DNA from: CBDFJH01 sp965198095
GTDB taxonomy: Bacteria; Latescibacterota; UBA2968; GCA-2709665
DNA length: 64,000 nt
NCBI GenBank assembly: GCA_965198095.1
Contig: OZ240239.1
Coordinates: 2,418,001-2,482,000 of the forward strand
Reading direction: 5' to 3'
Notes under the pieces: generated by a model
The model's database searches: none
The model's input: only the letters and a program-made list of their open reading frames with translations
Told to the model about the DNA's origin: nothing
In this document: piece after piece, positions 1-9,553 of the stretch
Position numbering within the stretch: the first letter of the stretch is position 1
Layout: every line of letters starts with the position of its first letter
Translations under genes and position numbers: made by a program

Positions 1-214
1 TTCCGAAATTCTGGACGTACCGATGCAATCCTTGAAGGATTTCTTCTTGGAGGCGCAGGACGTCCCAATAAAGTCGGTCCAACACCGGGACAGCGCTGTT
101 CGAGAAGCGATGCACCTCCTCCAAAGCGACCTGTTCGCCGTCGAATTTGCCCAGAACGGCGCGTCCACTCGATGCCCCGAGATCGTAGGCGAGGTAGCTT
201 ACTGTTTTTCCCAT
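1..214 (-). CDS. rhaB: Rhamnulokinase, N-terminal part (runs off window)
   Basis: Reading the minus strand from an ATG at 214 gives 71 uninterrupted codons to the window edge. The start contains YLAYDLGASSGR, the phosphate-binding opening of FGGY sugar kinases, followed by a GKFDG turn and a segment ending in LYWDVLRLQEEI, which is typical of rhamnulokinases. The enzyme phosphorylates L-rhamnulose in the cytoplasm during L-rhamnose breakdown. Only the first seventh or so of the roughly 480-residue family is visible, so active-site residues further on cannot be checked. No strong ribosome site was seen: the best purine run is AGGAAA about 15 bases upstream. Fuculokinase or another FGGY kinase is the main alternative. 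Confidence 0.8.
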   Translation of the reverse strand, partial: MGKTVSYLAYDLGASSGRAVLGKFDGEQVALEEVHRFSNSAVPVLDRLYWDVLRLQEEILQGLHRYVQNFG

Positions 215-604
215 CGTTCTGTTGAATTTCCTGTTGTCTTTCGGGTCGGCGGCCACGATATTTGAGTCGTTGAAGTATATATCTTGACGGCTCCGAAGTG
301 TCAAGCCTTTCGTGCGTCCCTTACTCCGGCGAGCAAGATTGGGTATCGGAAAGGCTGCGGTGCCGGATTGGATCGATGCAAACGCGAGCGGGTTCGCATC
401 GTCCATCGGGCTGACGCGCCGGCGCGTGAGGGCGCCGCGCAGGTTCGTGAGGATCGGGAGGCGCGTGAGCCGCGGCAAAACGTTGTTCGCGAACGAGGCG
501 GGGGCAAGACGGGCCTCCTTTGTCTCGCTGTTAGAGGAACCTGAGTCGACTTGAACAACGCGAACCCTGACGTTGCCGAAAGCGCATACGCGGGACCGTG
601 CACG
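215..604. other. Intergenic gap between divergent genes
   Basis: The stretch separates the minus-strand kinase from the plus-strand glycosyltransferase and should hold both promoters. Open frames here are short, arginine-rich and unlike known proteins. I see no tRNA, clear hairpin or confident promoter. Confidence 0.4.
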
Positions 605-1738
605 ATGCGGAGCCGAACTGTTGCGCATTGCGCGAGTCCATTTCTGGAAATCACGAACGTCTGGATCTATGATCAGATCCGATCGCACGACCGTTACCGC
701 CCCGTTGTCCTGACGCAGGCACTTCGGAACCGAGACCGTTTTCCCTGTGCGGACGTGGTCTTCGTGCAAGAGGGACTGCCACGGCTTCGGCGGCTGTTGT
801 ATCGCGGGCTCCGGAAGTGGACCGGTTCGTATGCCGGATACGGTCGTGTGGTCAAAGAAGTGGGCGCCGTGGTGCTGCACGCCCATTTTGGACAGGAGGG
901 GTTCCGATGCCTGACGGCGCAAAGAAGCGCCGGCATCCCGATGGCCACCCGCTTTTATGGACTGGACGTCTCTCTACTTCCCAAGAGGCGCTTATGGCAC
1001 AAACGATTTCAGAGGCTCTTCTCCGAAGGGCAGCTTTTCCTGGCGGAGGGACCACGAATGGCAGAGGCGTTGGAGACGCTGGGCTGCGACTCCAACAAGG
1101 TTGAGATTCAATGTCTGGGCGTTGACCTCCAGAGGATCCGGCACCGTTCCGAGGCCGATGGCGTAGCGCGCGGCCCGATCGTGATGACCTACGCCTCGTT
1201 TCGAGAGAAGAAGGGCCTGGTCTATGGGCTGCGTGCCGTGCGTCGGATTCTGGACAAGTATGCAGATCTGCGGGTAAGGATGGTTGGAGATGGACCTCTG
1301 AGAGACGAGATTGAGGCAGAGATCAGGAGATTGGACTTGGGAAATCGGGTGGATCTTCTTGGCATGCAGCCCCATTCAGTCTGTCTGGAGGAGTTACGGA
1401 GAGCCACGGTCCTGCTCCATCCGAGCGTCACGGCCGCAGATGGGGATACGGAGGGTGGTGCGCCCGTGGCCTTGCTCGAAGCCATGGCGTCCGGACTGCC
1501 CGTTGTTTCCTCCTTTCACGCCGACATTCCTTCCGTCGTACCTAATGAAAGGTGCGGGTTGCTCTTCGACGAACGCGATGTGGAAGGTCTTGCGGAAGGT
1601 CTGGACGCGATACTCGAATCGAGATCGCTTCGGGACGCGATGGGCGAGGCCGGGAGGGCGCACGTTGAGGTCCACCACGATTGCAAGGTCCTGAGCGGAA
1701 AGCTGGAGCGGAGTTACGACCGGCTCCTTGGCGGCTGA
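605..1738 (+). CDS. GT4-family glycosyltransferase
   Basis: A 377-residue enzyme with the two-Rossmann-domain layout of family 4 glycosyltransferases. The N-terminal half carries HAHFGQEG and FYGLDVSLLPK, as in colanic-acid type transferases. The C-terminal half has TYASFREKKGL, HPSVTAADGDTEGG and LLEAMASGLPVV, the donor-sugar binding region with the EX7E-type acidic pair. It would transfer a nucleotide-activated sugar to a growing polysaccharide or lipid carrier on the cytoplasmic side. I chose ATG at 605; an in-frame TTG at 551 would add 18 residues without homology-like character. No other polysaccharide genes are adjacent, so the acceptor is unknown. Confidence 0.85.
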   Translation: MRSRTVAHCASPFLEITNVWIYDQIRSHDRYRPVVLTQALRNRDRFPCADVVFVQEGLPRLRRLLYRGLRKWTGSYAGYGRVVKEVGAVVLHAHFGQEGFRCLTAQRSAGIPMATRFYGLDVSLLPKRRLWHKRFQRLFSEGQLFLAEGPRMAEALETLGCDSNKVEIQCLGVDLQRIRHRSEADGVARGPIVMTYASFREKKGLVYGLRAVRRILDKYADLRVRMVGDGPLRDEIEAEIRRLDLGNRVDLLGMQPHSVCLEELRRATVLLHPSVTAADGDTEGGAPVALLEAMASGLPVVSSFHADIPSVVPNERCGLLFDERDVEGLAEGLDAILESRSLRDAMGEAGRAHVEVHHDCKVLSGKLERSYDRLLGG

Positions 1739-1895
1739 ATGCGTCGCGTGCGGTGCGTTAACTTGGGAACGTCTCGGTCGCAGGATCAATTCCGTGGAAC
1801 TTTGCCCATTCGTGGACGTAAAAATAGACAGCATAATGATTGAATGGGTTTATCAAGTATGTTGGAGTTGAGCGTGGTTTAGAAGGAGGTTTCGC

Positions 1896-4343
1896 ATGAA
1901 CAGGGCGATACAGTTTTTCCCTATCACCCTCTGGGTATGGCCCCTGTTTTTGACTGTCGCCATCTTGGGCGGGACTGCGTCTGCCTCGGAGGACGGGACC
2001 GGCGTCTCCGCGGTGAGCCAGGCCGAGCGGGATTCTCTGATGATCCTCGGAGAAAGCTACTTCGGCGCAGAGGAGTACTTCGAGGCAGAGGAGGTTTTCT
2101 CTCGGCTCATCGAGGCCTATCCGAAGGATGCCGTCGTTCGGACTTGGCTGGGGACCGTGCAGATGAAGCGAATGAACTTCAGTGACGCGGAAAAGACCTT
2201 CGAAAAGGCCCAGAAGCTGGACAAGACGTATGTGCCGGCCTATGTCGGGTTGGGTATGGTGCACGCCTACAAACCGTCCAGAGGGATCGCCGCCTTCTAC
2301 AACTACCGTCGCGCGATCGGACAGGCCAAGCGGGCGGCCAAGCTGGACTCGACCTACGGTCCGGCCTATCGACTGCTCGGCGACGTCTACGAGAAGTATC
2401 AGGAAGATCACAAGAAGGCGATCGAATACTACCTCAAGTACATCGAACTCGAGCCGGACAATCTGGATGGTCTCTACCATTTCGGCGTTGCGTGTGTGCT
2501 GGATCGACAGTACGAAAAGATCGACAAATACATTGCCCCGTATTCACGCGCCCACCCGGATGAGGTCCGACTCCTTCCCCTGGTGGCTCAGGGATATTTT
2601 TACCAGGACAAGTCCGACCTGGCCCTGGAGAACTTCGAACGCTATCTGCAGAACCTCGAAGGCCACGAGCGGAGATTGTATACGGACATCTCTCTGGTCG
2701 CCTCGGATGGAGAGCTCGCGGATTATGACGCGATCTCGGACGAGGCCGAGCGCCTGGCCTACCTCGAACAGTTCTGGGCGCGGCGGGATCCCGACATCCT
2801 GACGAAGATCAACGAGCGAATTATCGAACACTACAGAAGGGTCTGGTTTTCGCGGACCTATTTTGCAGACAGGATCTATCCCTGGGACAAGCGCGGCGAC
2901 GTCTACGTTCGCTACGGCGAGCCGGACTATCGGTCCCGATCGGCCAAGAGAGAGTTTCACCAGAGCCCGGAGGTCGAGGCGGTTCGCAACCGGATGGCCG
3001 TGCAGATTTACGGACCTGAGGCCCAATTCCTCACCTTCGTCGGCCCCGTCTATCCGATTCGATCCCATCGGCATTCCGTGCTCCAGAGGAGTATCGACAA
3101 CTTCACGGTCCCGTCGGACGAGGAAGTGGATGACCCGTCTGCGCTCGAAACGACCACGGCCGATCTCCCCGGGGAGGGTGAGAGCCTCGATCTGGATACG
3201 GCGGACAAGGACTTCGAGGAATTCGGGAAGGTCAAGCTGCTCTTCGGCGATTACGCCCCTGTTACTTCCGAGCAGGACATCGCCATGGTGTCGTGGGAGG
3301 CCTGGACCTATACGCAGATTCAGGGGGGGATCGAGATCGTCTTCACCGACGAGAAGAGGAACGGGCGTTACGATTTCGCTCCGATCCCCCCGGTGAGCGA
3401 CCTGTCGAAAAACATGATCCGATCGATCGCCGTGATTTCCCAGCACGCACCCGCGACGATCTACGGGAATGCCGTGGGTGAAGTCCCCGACTACTACCGC
3501 CCCGGACTCCTGGGGCCCGCGCTCAACTTCTACTACGATTTGGCGAACTTCCAGTCCCTGGACGGTCATACCTCGTTGGAGATCTACTACGGCGTTCCGC
3601 CCGAGCAGGTTGAGACGATGGTCGACGCCGATTCCTCTTACATGCACGTGGAGGCCGCCATCGCCCTTGCAGACGAGGACCGCACCGCCATCTACCGAAC
3701 TTCGGAGGCGTTCTACTACCGGACCGTGGGGGAGGTCAACAAGACGAAGGGGTCCTTTATCCCGGAGATTCTCAAAGCTCAGGTCCCTCCGGGCAAGTAT
3801 GAGCTTCAGGTCCAGTTGAAAGATCGGATCTCCGGCCGGACCGGGCTCTACAAACAGTCCATCGAGGTTCCGGACTTCAACCTTGAGGCCCTCCAGTTGA
3901 GCGATATCGAACTTGCGATGAACATCGGGGACCCGGCTACGCCAGAGAAGTTCCACAAGGGGGACGTGTGGGTGATTCCGATGCCCACTCGGTCTTACCG
4001 AGAAGATCAGAAGGTCTACGCCTACTATGAGATCTACAACCTGCAGGAGGACACGTTCGGGCAGACCCGCTACAAAGTCCAATACACGGTCCGAACCGGA
4101 AAGGGTCATTCGGTCGGCGTCTTTGGGGCCGTGAGGCGGGGCATCGGAGCGATATTCGACCGGGGCAAGCCGCAGGTTTCGGTCAGCTACGAGCAGGTTG
4201 GATCGAACCCGACGGAGACCGAATACTTTGAGCTCGATCTCAGCAAGGCCAAAGCCGGTCTTCAGGTTCTGGAAGTGAGAGTCGAAGACACGGTCAGCGG
4301 CCAGTCCGCCACTCGGGAGGTCCGGTTCCGGCACGGCGGATGA
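1896..4343 (+). CDS. TPR and GWxTD-domain exported protein
   Basis: This 815-residue protein starts with a hydrophobic signal segment (about residues 10-30, ending TASAS). Tetratricopeptide-like helices follow over about 45-270 (for example GESYFGAEEYFEAEEVFSRL). A GWxTD-type module lies near 290-370, recognisable from FWARRDPDILTKINERI and GDVYVRYGEPDYR. The remainder is beta-rich. GWxTD proteins are widespread in FCB candidate phyla and Acidobacteria; their function is unknown, though export and TPR repeats suggest a periplasmic scaffold. A perfect ribosome site (AAGGAGGT, 1883-1890) fixes the ATG. The stop overlaps the next start by four bases (ATGA), so the two GWxTD genes are translationally coupled. 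Confidence 0.85.
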   Translation: MNRAIQFFPITLWVWPLFLTVAILGGTASASEDGTGVSAVSQAERDSLMILGESYFGAEEYFEAEEVFSRLIEAYPKDAVVRTWLGTVQMKRMNFSDAEKTFEKAQKLDKTYVPAYVGLGMVHAYKPSRGIAAFYNYRRAIGQAKRAAKLDSTYGPAYRLLGDVYEKYQEDHKKAIEYYLKYIELEPDNLDGLYHFGVACVLDRQYEKIDKYIAPYSRAHPDEVRLLPLVAQGYFYQDKSDLALENFERYLQNLEGHERRLYTDISLVASDGELADYDAISDEAERLAYLEQFWARRDPDILTKINERIIEHYRRVWFSRTYFADRIYPWDKRGDVYVRYGEPDYRSRSAKREFHQSPEVEAVRNRMAVQIYGPEAQFLTFVGPVYPIRSHRHSVLQRSIDNFTVPSDEEVDDPSALETTTADLPGEGESLDLDTADKDFEEFGKVKLLFGDYAPVTSEQDIAMVSWEAWTYTQIQGGIEIVFTDEKRNGRYDFAPIPPVSDLSKNMIRSIAVISQHAPATIYGNAVGEVPDYYRPGLLGPALNFYYDLANFQSLDGHTSLEIYYGVPPEQVETMVDADSSYMHVEAAIALADEDRTAIYRTSEAFYYRTVGEVNKTKGSFIPEILKAQVPPGKYELQVQLKDRISGRTGLYKQSIEVPDFNLEALQLSDIELAMNIGDPATPEKFHKGDVWVIPMPTRSYREDQKVYAYYEIYNLQEDTFGQTRYKVQYTVRTGKGHSVGVFGAVRRGIGAIFDRGKPQVSVSYEQVGSNPTETEYFELDLSKAKAGLQVLEVRVEDTVSGQSATREVRFRHGG

Positions 4344-5842
4344 CGTCACGTTTCCTCGTCAATCAAACGAAACGTTCAAACCCTCCCTGTTGCGCCTTCA
4401 TCCGCCGCTTGAGGATTTGCGAAAGGACGGGTAGGCCCTTGCGACATTTCTGGTCCGGCAGGATCTTCGCCCTGTTGGTGGGGAGCGGAATTTCCGTCGT
4501 TTCGGTTCACGCAGAGGACGCCGCTCCAAAGCCGGCGGGCAGCGTCGAGTTCTTTGAAAGCGAAGAGATGCCGATCGTGAGCGCCGGAAACTTGAGATTC
4601 TTCATCGACGTCGCCGGGTTTCGGGGGGCCGTGGGATATACACGCCAGGAGATCTACATTCTTCTGGACGTCAAACAGTTGCGATTCGAAGCCAAGGGGT
4701 ATGAACGGGTTGGAAAGATCGAATATTCGACGACCTTGATCGACGCTTCCGGCAAGACAGTGAAAGAAAGGATATGGCGGCGCGGCGTTTCGATTGGAGA
4801 CCTGGACGCCCTGGTAGACGCCGGCGCGCCCCACCGGGAGGTTTTGAAGCTGGATCTGAAACCGGGCCTTTATGGGGCAAGCATCTCGGTGACGGACTTG
4901 AAGGGGGGTCTGTCGGGCACGGCGGCAACGCTGCTCGAAGCGAGAGACTTCGACAGACCCGGGCTGGTGTTCAGCGATGTCCTGCTTGCGAAAGAGATGG
5001 TCCGTACCGAAGAGGCCGATCCGTTCGTCAAGCAGGGGTGGAAAGTCGTCCCGAACGTGAACCGGACCTATGTGTCCGGAAATACGCTTCCGATCTACTT
5101 CGAGCTCTACAATTTTTCTCTCTATCCGGAACAATCGGAAGACAGCTTTATTCTCGGTTACACACTTCTGGACGCCGCGGGGAAGGCTGTCAGGAAATTC
5201 CCGGCAAAGCTCGTGTTGAAGCCGTGCGAGAGTGCCGTCAAGACCGAGTTTCTGGACATGAAGGGACTGGAGAACGGTTCGCATCAGATCCAGATCGAGG
5301 CCTTTGACGGGTCGAGTCGAGAATACCTCCGTACGCGTCGCGGGCTTTTCGTGGCTGCCGAAGATCAGCTCACCAGGCTGCAGACGCGGAGAGACCTGAT
5401 CCGGTATTTTTCGGACATTCGATACATTGCTTCGTCCTCGCAGCACAAGGCCTACAAGGCACTCGTGGATTGGCCTTCACGAATGAGGTTTCTGAGGGCG
5501 TTCTGGAGGAGAATGGACCCCACGCCCAAGACGCCGGCGAATGAACGCCTGCTTCAGCATATCTACTGGATGCATCACGCAGACGGCCGTTTCAAGGCGA
5601 GTCGCGGTGTGCGTGGATCTGACACGGACAAGGGACGGGTCTATATTCAGTATGGACCGCCGGACGATATCACCTACCATACCTCTGCCGCCGGACAGAA
5701 GTCCCACGAGGTGTGGTTTTATGAGAAAACGGGAAGCTATCGGTTTATCTTTCGAGACCGATGGGGGATCGGAAAGTATGAGCTCGTGCATTCGACCTAT
5801 CCGGGCGAGCTTCAGAACCCCTACTGGTACCGGGAGCTTTAG
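4340..5842 (+). CDS. GWxTD-domain protein, second of coupled pair
   Basis: A 500-residue partner of the preceding gene with which it shares an ATGA overlap. A basic N-terminus precedes a hydrophobic stretch (about residues 40-58), so it is probably exported or anchored. The C-terminal GWxTD domain (about 385-500) is clearer than in its neighbour: FLRAFWRRMDPTPKTPANE, then DKGRVYIQYGPPDDI, then a tail ending in NPYWYREL. The middle looks beta-sandwich-like. Because both coupled genes carry the same rare domain, a heteromeric complex in the cell envelope is a reasonable inference. The biochemical role is unknown. The start is set by coupling; a downstream start after the basic stretch is possible. 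Confidence 0.85.
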   Translation: MTSRFLVNQTKRSNPPCCAFIRRLRICERTGRPLRHFWSGRIFALLVGSGISVVSVHAEDAAPKPAGSVEFFESEEMPIVSAGNLRFFIDVAGFRGAVGYTRQEIYILLDVKQLRFEAKGYERVGKIEYSTTLIDASGKTVKERIWRRGVSIGDLDALVDAGAPHREVLKLDLKPGLYGASISVTDLKGGLSGTAATLLEARDFDRPGLVFSDVLLAKEMVRTEEADPFVKQGWKVVPNVNRTYVSGNTLPIYFELYNFSLYPEQSEDSFILGYTLLDAAGKAVRKFPAKLVLKPCESAVKTEFLDMKGLENGSHQIQIEAFDGSSREYLRTRRGLFVAAEDQLTRLQTRRDLIRYFSDIRYIASSSQHKAYKALVDWPSRMRFLRAFWRRMDPTPKTPANERLLQHIYWMHHADGRFKASRGVRGSDTDKGRVYIQYGPPDDITYHTSAAGQKSHEVWFYEKTGSYRFIFRDRWGIGKYELVHSTYPGELQNPYWYREL

Positions 5843-5992
5843 AGGCGGACGCATCTCTGCGGGTATGTGAACCCGGCGGAAATCATCAGCTTCTCGCTTG
5901 AAAAATGGGCTTGGCGTCATATATTGAGCGACGACGCCAGGTCCATTCGCGTGTCTGGCGCGTGGTGAGATGTCTGTTGGAAGCGATCGAAC

Positions 5993-7315
5993 ATGAGAGA
6001 CTTGGGAGGCGGGCTCCTCTTGCGGCGGGGAAGGGCCGACGACGCCGAGGCGCTGGCCGAGTTCAATGCCTCCGTGTTGAGTGACGTCGATGATGAGGCG
6101 CGCGCCGCGGACATCCGCGTCTGGACGTTGGACCTGATCAGCGGCCGTCACCCGTGCTTCGACCCGGAGGATTTCACGGTGGTGGAGGACAGGGCCACCT
6201 CCGCCATCGTCTCATCTCTCGCCCTGATCTCTCAGACCTGGTCCTATGACGGCATAACGTTCCGGGTTGGATCCGTGGATCTCGTGGGTACGCATCCTGG
6301 CTATCGCGGTCGAGGTCTCGTTCGGGCACAGATGGACGTGGCTCACGGCTGGAGTGCGGCACGCGGGGAGATGGCCCAAGTCGTGGGAGGGGGGTTTCCA
6401 TTCTATCGGCAGTTCGGCTACGAGACCGCGGTCGAATGGTTGGGCGGCCGGGCCGGAGACCGGGCCGATGTGCCTGAGCTGGCAAAAGGCGCAGCAGAGG
6501 CCTTTCAACTCCGCCCGGCGACGCAGGCGGACCTTTCCTATGTGTCAAAGCTTTACAGACGAGGGATGGAACGCTACCTTGTTTCGTGCGAGCGGGACAA
6601 GCAGATGTGGCGCTACGAGCTCGAGGGGCGCAACGACCGCGAGCACCACAGGGTGGCCTTTCGAATCATCCTCTCGCCCGAAGGTGAACCGGTCGGCCTA
6701 TTGCTGCACTGGCCGAGGCTGATTGCCGGCGAGGTGTGGGTGAGGGCGTGCGAACTCTCTTCCGGCGGATCTTGGCCTTCGGCATCGGGCAGCGTGCTTC
6801 GCTATCTTCGAGCGACCGGCGAGGCATATTCCGCCTCCGAACCGTGGTCACGTACAATCGCCTTTATGCTGGGTACGGAACACCCTATCTACGGGGCACG
6901 GCCCGAGCTGTCCAGAGAGATTCGTCCGTACTCATGGTACGTCCGCGTCTCCGATGTTCCAAGATTCGTCCGACACTTGGCGCCGGTCCTTGAACAGAGG
7001 TTGGCTCTTGGCTCAAAGGCGTACGCTGGCGAGCTGCTCATCAGCTTCGGTACCGATGGGATGCGGGTCGTTTTTGATCGGGGGCGATTGGCGCAGGCGG
7101 ACGGCTGGACACCTCCGCAGAACCACGATCCGAGACCGGACAGACCGGATGCGGTCTTTCCCGGTCTGACGTTTCTCCAGTTCCTTTTTGGATTTCGTTC
7201 TCTAAGCGACCTTGAATATGCGTTTCCAGACCTGGAAGTAAACTCCGACGAGGCACGGGAACTCCTGGAGACGCTGTTTCCTGCGCGGTCCTCCGTGGTA
7301 TGGGGCATCCAATAG
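5993..7315 (+). CDS. Eis-like GNAT N-acetyltransferase
   Basis: A 440-residue protein with the length and order of Eis-type acetyltransferases: an N-terminal GNAT domain, a second degenerate GNAT-like domain and a C-terminal sterol-carrier-like fold (about 340-430). The acetyl-CoA motif V-GTHPGYRGRGLVRAQM sits at about residues 100-118, followed by MAQVVGGGFPFYRQFGYE, the hallmark of the family. Such enzymes acetylate amines on small molecules, aminoglycosides or polyamines using acetyl-CoA; the substrate here cannot be predicted. ATG at 5993 has GGAAGCG upstream. It stands alone, about 130 bases before the cupin gene. Confidence 0.85.
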   Translation: MRDLGGGLLLRRGRADDAEALAEFNASVLSDVDDEARAADIRVWTLDLISGRHPCFDPEDFTVVEDRATSAIVSSLALISQTWSYDGITFRVGSVDLVGTHPGYRGRGLVRAQMDVAHGWSAARGEMAQVVGGGFPFYRQFGYETAVEWLGGRAGDRADVPELAKGAAEAFQLRPATQADLSYVSKLYRRGMERYLVSCERDKQMWRYELEGRNDREHHRVAFRIILSPEGEPVGLLLHWPRLIAGEVWVRACELSSGGSWPSASGSVLRYLRATGEAYSASEPWSRTIAFMLGTEHPIYGARPELSREIRPYSWYVRVSDVPRFVRHLAPVLEQRLALGSKAYAGELLISFGTDGMRVVFDRGRLAQADGWTPPQNHDPRPDRPDAVFPGLTFLQFLFGFRSLSDLEYAFPDLEVNSDEARELLETLFPARSSVVWGIQ

Positions 7316-7443
7316 AAGATGGCGCGATCCCGCATCGCATCGGATTTCGACGCTTCATGTCCTCTGGTGAGGGCTCAAGAAGACAGGCGACCCTTGCCTT
7401 GCGGAAAGCGTTCGGCCAAGACGCGGTTTCTTGAAGGGGAGTC

Positions 7444-7761
7444 ATGGACAAAGCATCCGAATGCACGAAAGTGAGTCGGGACAAGCTGACTTCCTATTGC
7501 TGCGATCCTTTGCCTGACGACCATCCCTGGCCGAAACGAGAGAATCTCACGATAAGTGGCTGCAGTGCCCTGCTTGGCGGTGAGCAGACGGCCTTTTCCA
7601 TCGGCCATTTGAAACCGGGGCAATCCGTGGAACATCACCGCCACGCGCAGGCGGAAGAAATCCACGTATTGATGAGGGGCCGCGCCCAAATCCGAATCGG
7701 TGATCGCGTCCTGGAAGCGGAAGCGCGCGATGCCATTCGAGTTCCCCCGGAGGTTCACTGA
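7444..7761 (+). CDS. Cupin-domain protein cut short by TGA
   Basis: The 105 visible residues form most of a small cupin: GHLKPGQSVEHHRHAQAEEI carries the metal-binding HxH and the Glu of motif 1, then GRAQIRIGDRVLEAEARDAI leads into motif 2 (RVPPEVH). Just there a TGA (7759-7761) stops translation, where family members continue with a final strand and their last metal ligand. The same frame beyond the TGA reads SVCDSPDEDRRRLFMGSPID, a plausible cupin ending. The gene is therefore probably a fresh nonsense pseudogene (for example CGA to TGA); a sequencing error or recoding is possible. The start has GGGGAG upstream. Confidence 0.7.
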   Translation: MDKASECTKVSRDKLTSYCCDPLPDDHPWPKRENLTISGCSALLGGEQTAFSIGHLKPGQSVEHHRHAQAEEIHVLMRGRAQIRIGDRVLEAEARDAIRVPPEVH

Positions 7762-7936
7762 TCCGTCTGCGACTCCCCGGACGAAGACCGCAGGCGGCTC
7801 TTCATGGGTTCGCCCATCGACGAGTACCGCAGGTATCCGAAATACGATCGATCGAGAGATCAGGCAGTTTTCGCGAACGCCAGCGGAGGGTACGACCCTG
7901 GAGCCTTCCGGAACGACGCATTTCAGGAGAATCGGG

Positions 7937-9505
7937 ATGTCATTCGCGAGGTTGAGCCCTCGGGTTGGGTTGTGTCTGGTTCTGGCCTGCGTTGCGCCGA
8001 TCTCCGCATCTGCCGCCGTGCCGGCGCGCGATACGAATCCCGACAGCGCCCTGAAAGTTACGCTCGATCAGATCGAGGGCCAACCCCTGACGATAGCTCA
8101 GGCGATCGACTTTGCACGGGATGGGGCAACGTTGATCCGAGGGGCAGAGGCGGTGCTTCGGGCGGCGCGAGGTGCCGTCGTGAGCGAGCGAGGCCGTTTC
8201 GACCCGGAACTGTTCGTGGAGATAGACAGGACGCGTGAAGATCTCCCGACCGCATCTCCGTTTGCGGGAGCGACGGTTCTCGCCACAAAAGAGACGGTCA
8301 CCGAATCGGGGGTCCGCATCCGTCTCCCGATCGGAACCGAAGTGCGGGCTTCACTCAACACCTCCCGGTTTCAAACCAACTCGCGGTTTGCCAGTCTGAA
8401 TCCCCGGTACGATTCGTTCGGCATGCTGCAAATCAAGCAGCCGCTCCTCGAAGGTTTCGGGGCTTCTGCCAGGCGTGAGCTCTCCAGTGCCGAGCGGATG
8501 CTCGAAGCGGCCGAAGCGCGCTACAGAGACGCGGTCCTGCAGGTTCGCTCACGGGTGGAGGAGACCTACTGGGAACTCTATGCAGCGGAGCGCGACCTGG
8601 CTGTACAAATGCTGATTCGAGATCACGCGGACGCCCTGGTGAAAGAGGCGGACTTGCGTGCCCGGGCAGGTCTCGCGGGCCCCAATCAGGTGGCCAACGG
8701 GCGGGTCTTTCTGGCCAAACAGGAACTGGGCCTTTTGGATCGCGAAGAGCAGTTCGAGCAGATTTCGGACCGGCTCGCTTCTTTGATCGGCAGGAGACCG
8801 GAACGGCCTCACGCCAGATTTCGGCCCACAGATGAACCTCCGGAGGATTTTCCGATTGAAGACATTAATCAGCTGCTCGATCAGGTCCGCGCGCAAAACC
8901 ACGGGCTCCGCGCGGCGCGGGCAGATATCGCCGTACTTCGTGAACTCGCGGACGGGGTAAAGCGTGACCGGCTCCCCACCGTAGATCTGCTCGGGTCGAT
9001 TGGGGGAAGCGGACTTTCCGGGAAGGCGCAGGATGTCGTATTTGCGGTGGACACATTGAGAAGCGATTTTACGGGCGAGTATGCCGATTCGTGGAGGCAG
9101 GTTCTCCGACGAGAGTTCCCGGCCTGGACGGTGGGTCTGAACATCAATATCCCGATCGGTTCGCGCGAGGGACGGGGGGAGCACGCTCGATTGCGGGCCG
9201 AGGTCCTGAGGGCCGATCAGCAGTATGTGGCGCTTTCCCGGAGCCTCGAGGAGCGTGTCCGAAGGCACCACAGGGAGCTGGTGAACGGACGGAGGAGACG
9301 GGTGGTGGCAGAGCAGGGCCTGGAAGCCGCACAGGAGCAGGTACGGATCGGTCTGATCGAATTTCGGAATGGACGCTCGACGGCGTTCGAGCTGGTTCTC
9401 CTGGGATCAGATCTCGCCGAGGCCGAGCAGCGATACTCTCAGGCGCTCGTGCGACACGCAAAGGCGGCCGCTGTACTGAAGTACCTGACCTCTGAAGGGC
9501 CTTAA
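7937..9505 (+). CDS. TolC-family outer membrane efflux protein
   Basis: A 522-residue outer-membrane channel of the OEP/TolC family. A signal peptide (residues 1-27, ending SASAA) precedes two repeated halves rich in long alpha-helices. Typical signatures are LTIAQAIDFARDGATLI in the first helix, SSAERMLEAAEARYRDAVLQVRS in the first coiled coil, and a closing stretch IEFRNGRSTAFELVLLGSDL. It would form the trimeric exit duct for the downstream pump. ATG at 7937 follows AGGAGA (7924-7929) at good spacing; the frame is open further upstream but that part is not protein-like. It heads a three-gene operon: the adaptor start follows after 48 bases. Confidence 0.9.
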   Translation: MSFARLSPRVGLCLVLACVAPISASAAVPARDTNPDSALKVTLDQIEGQPLTIAQAIDFARDGATLIRGAEAVLRAARGAVVSERGRFDPELFVEIDRTREDLPTASPFAGATVLATKETVTESGVRIRLPIGTEVRASLNTSRFQTNSRFASLNPRYDSFGMLQIKQPLLEGFGASARRELSSAERMLEAAEARYRDAVLQVRSRVEETYWELYAAERDLAVQMLIRDHADALVKEADLRARAGLAGPNQVANGRVFLAKQELGLLDREEQFEQISDRLASLIGRRPERPHARFRPTDEPPEDFPIEDINQLLDQVRAQNHGLRAARADIAVLRELADGVKRDRLPTVDLLGSIGGSGLSGKAQDVVFAVDTLRSDFTGEYADSWRQVLRREFPAWTVGLNINIPIGSREGRGEHARLRAEVLRADQQYVALSRSLEERVRRHHRELVNGRRRRVVAEQGLEAAQEQVRIGLIEFRNGRSTAFELVLLGSDLAEAEQRYSQALVRHAKAAAVLKYLTSEGP

Positions 9506-9553
9506 GGGCAGTCTCTCGTGTTTCGTATCTCGGAAGCGGCCGTGCACGGAGTG

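Noticed and set aside
2544..4349. Long minus-strand open frame (601 codons) opposite the first GWxTD gene
   Set aside because: It is a GC-rich complement shadow with arginine- and glycine-rich composition and no motifs; the plus strand has a perfect ribosome site and TPR repeats.
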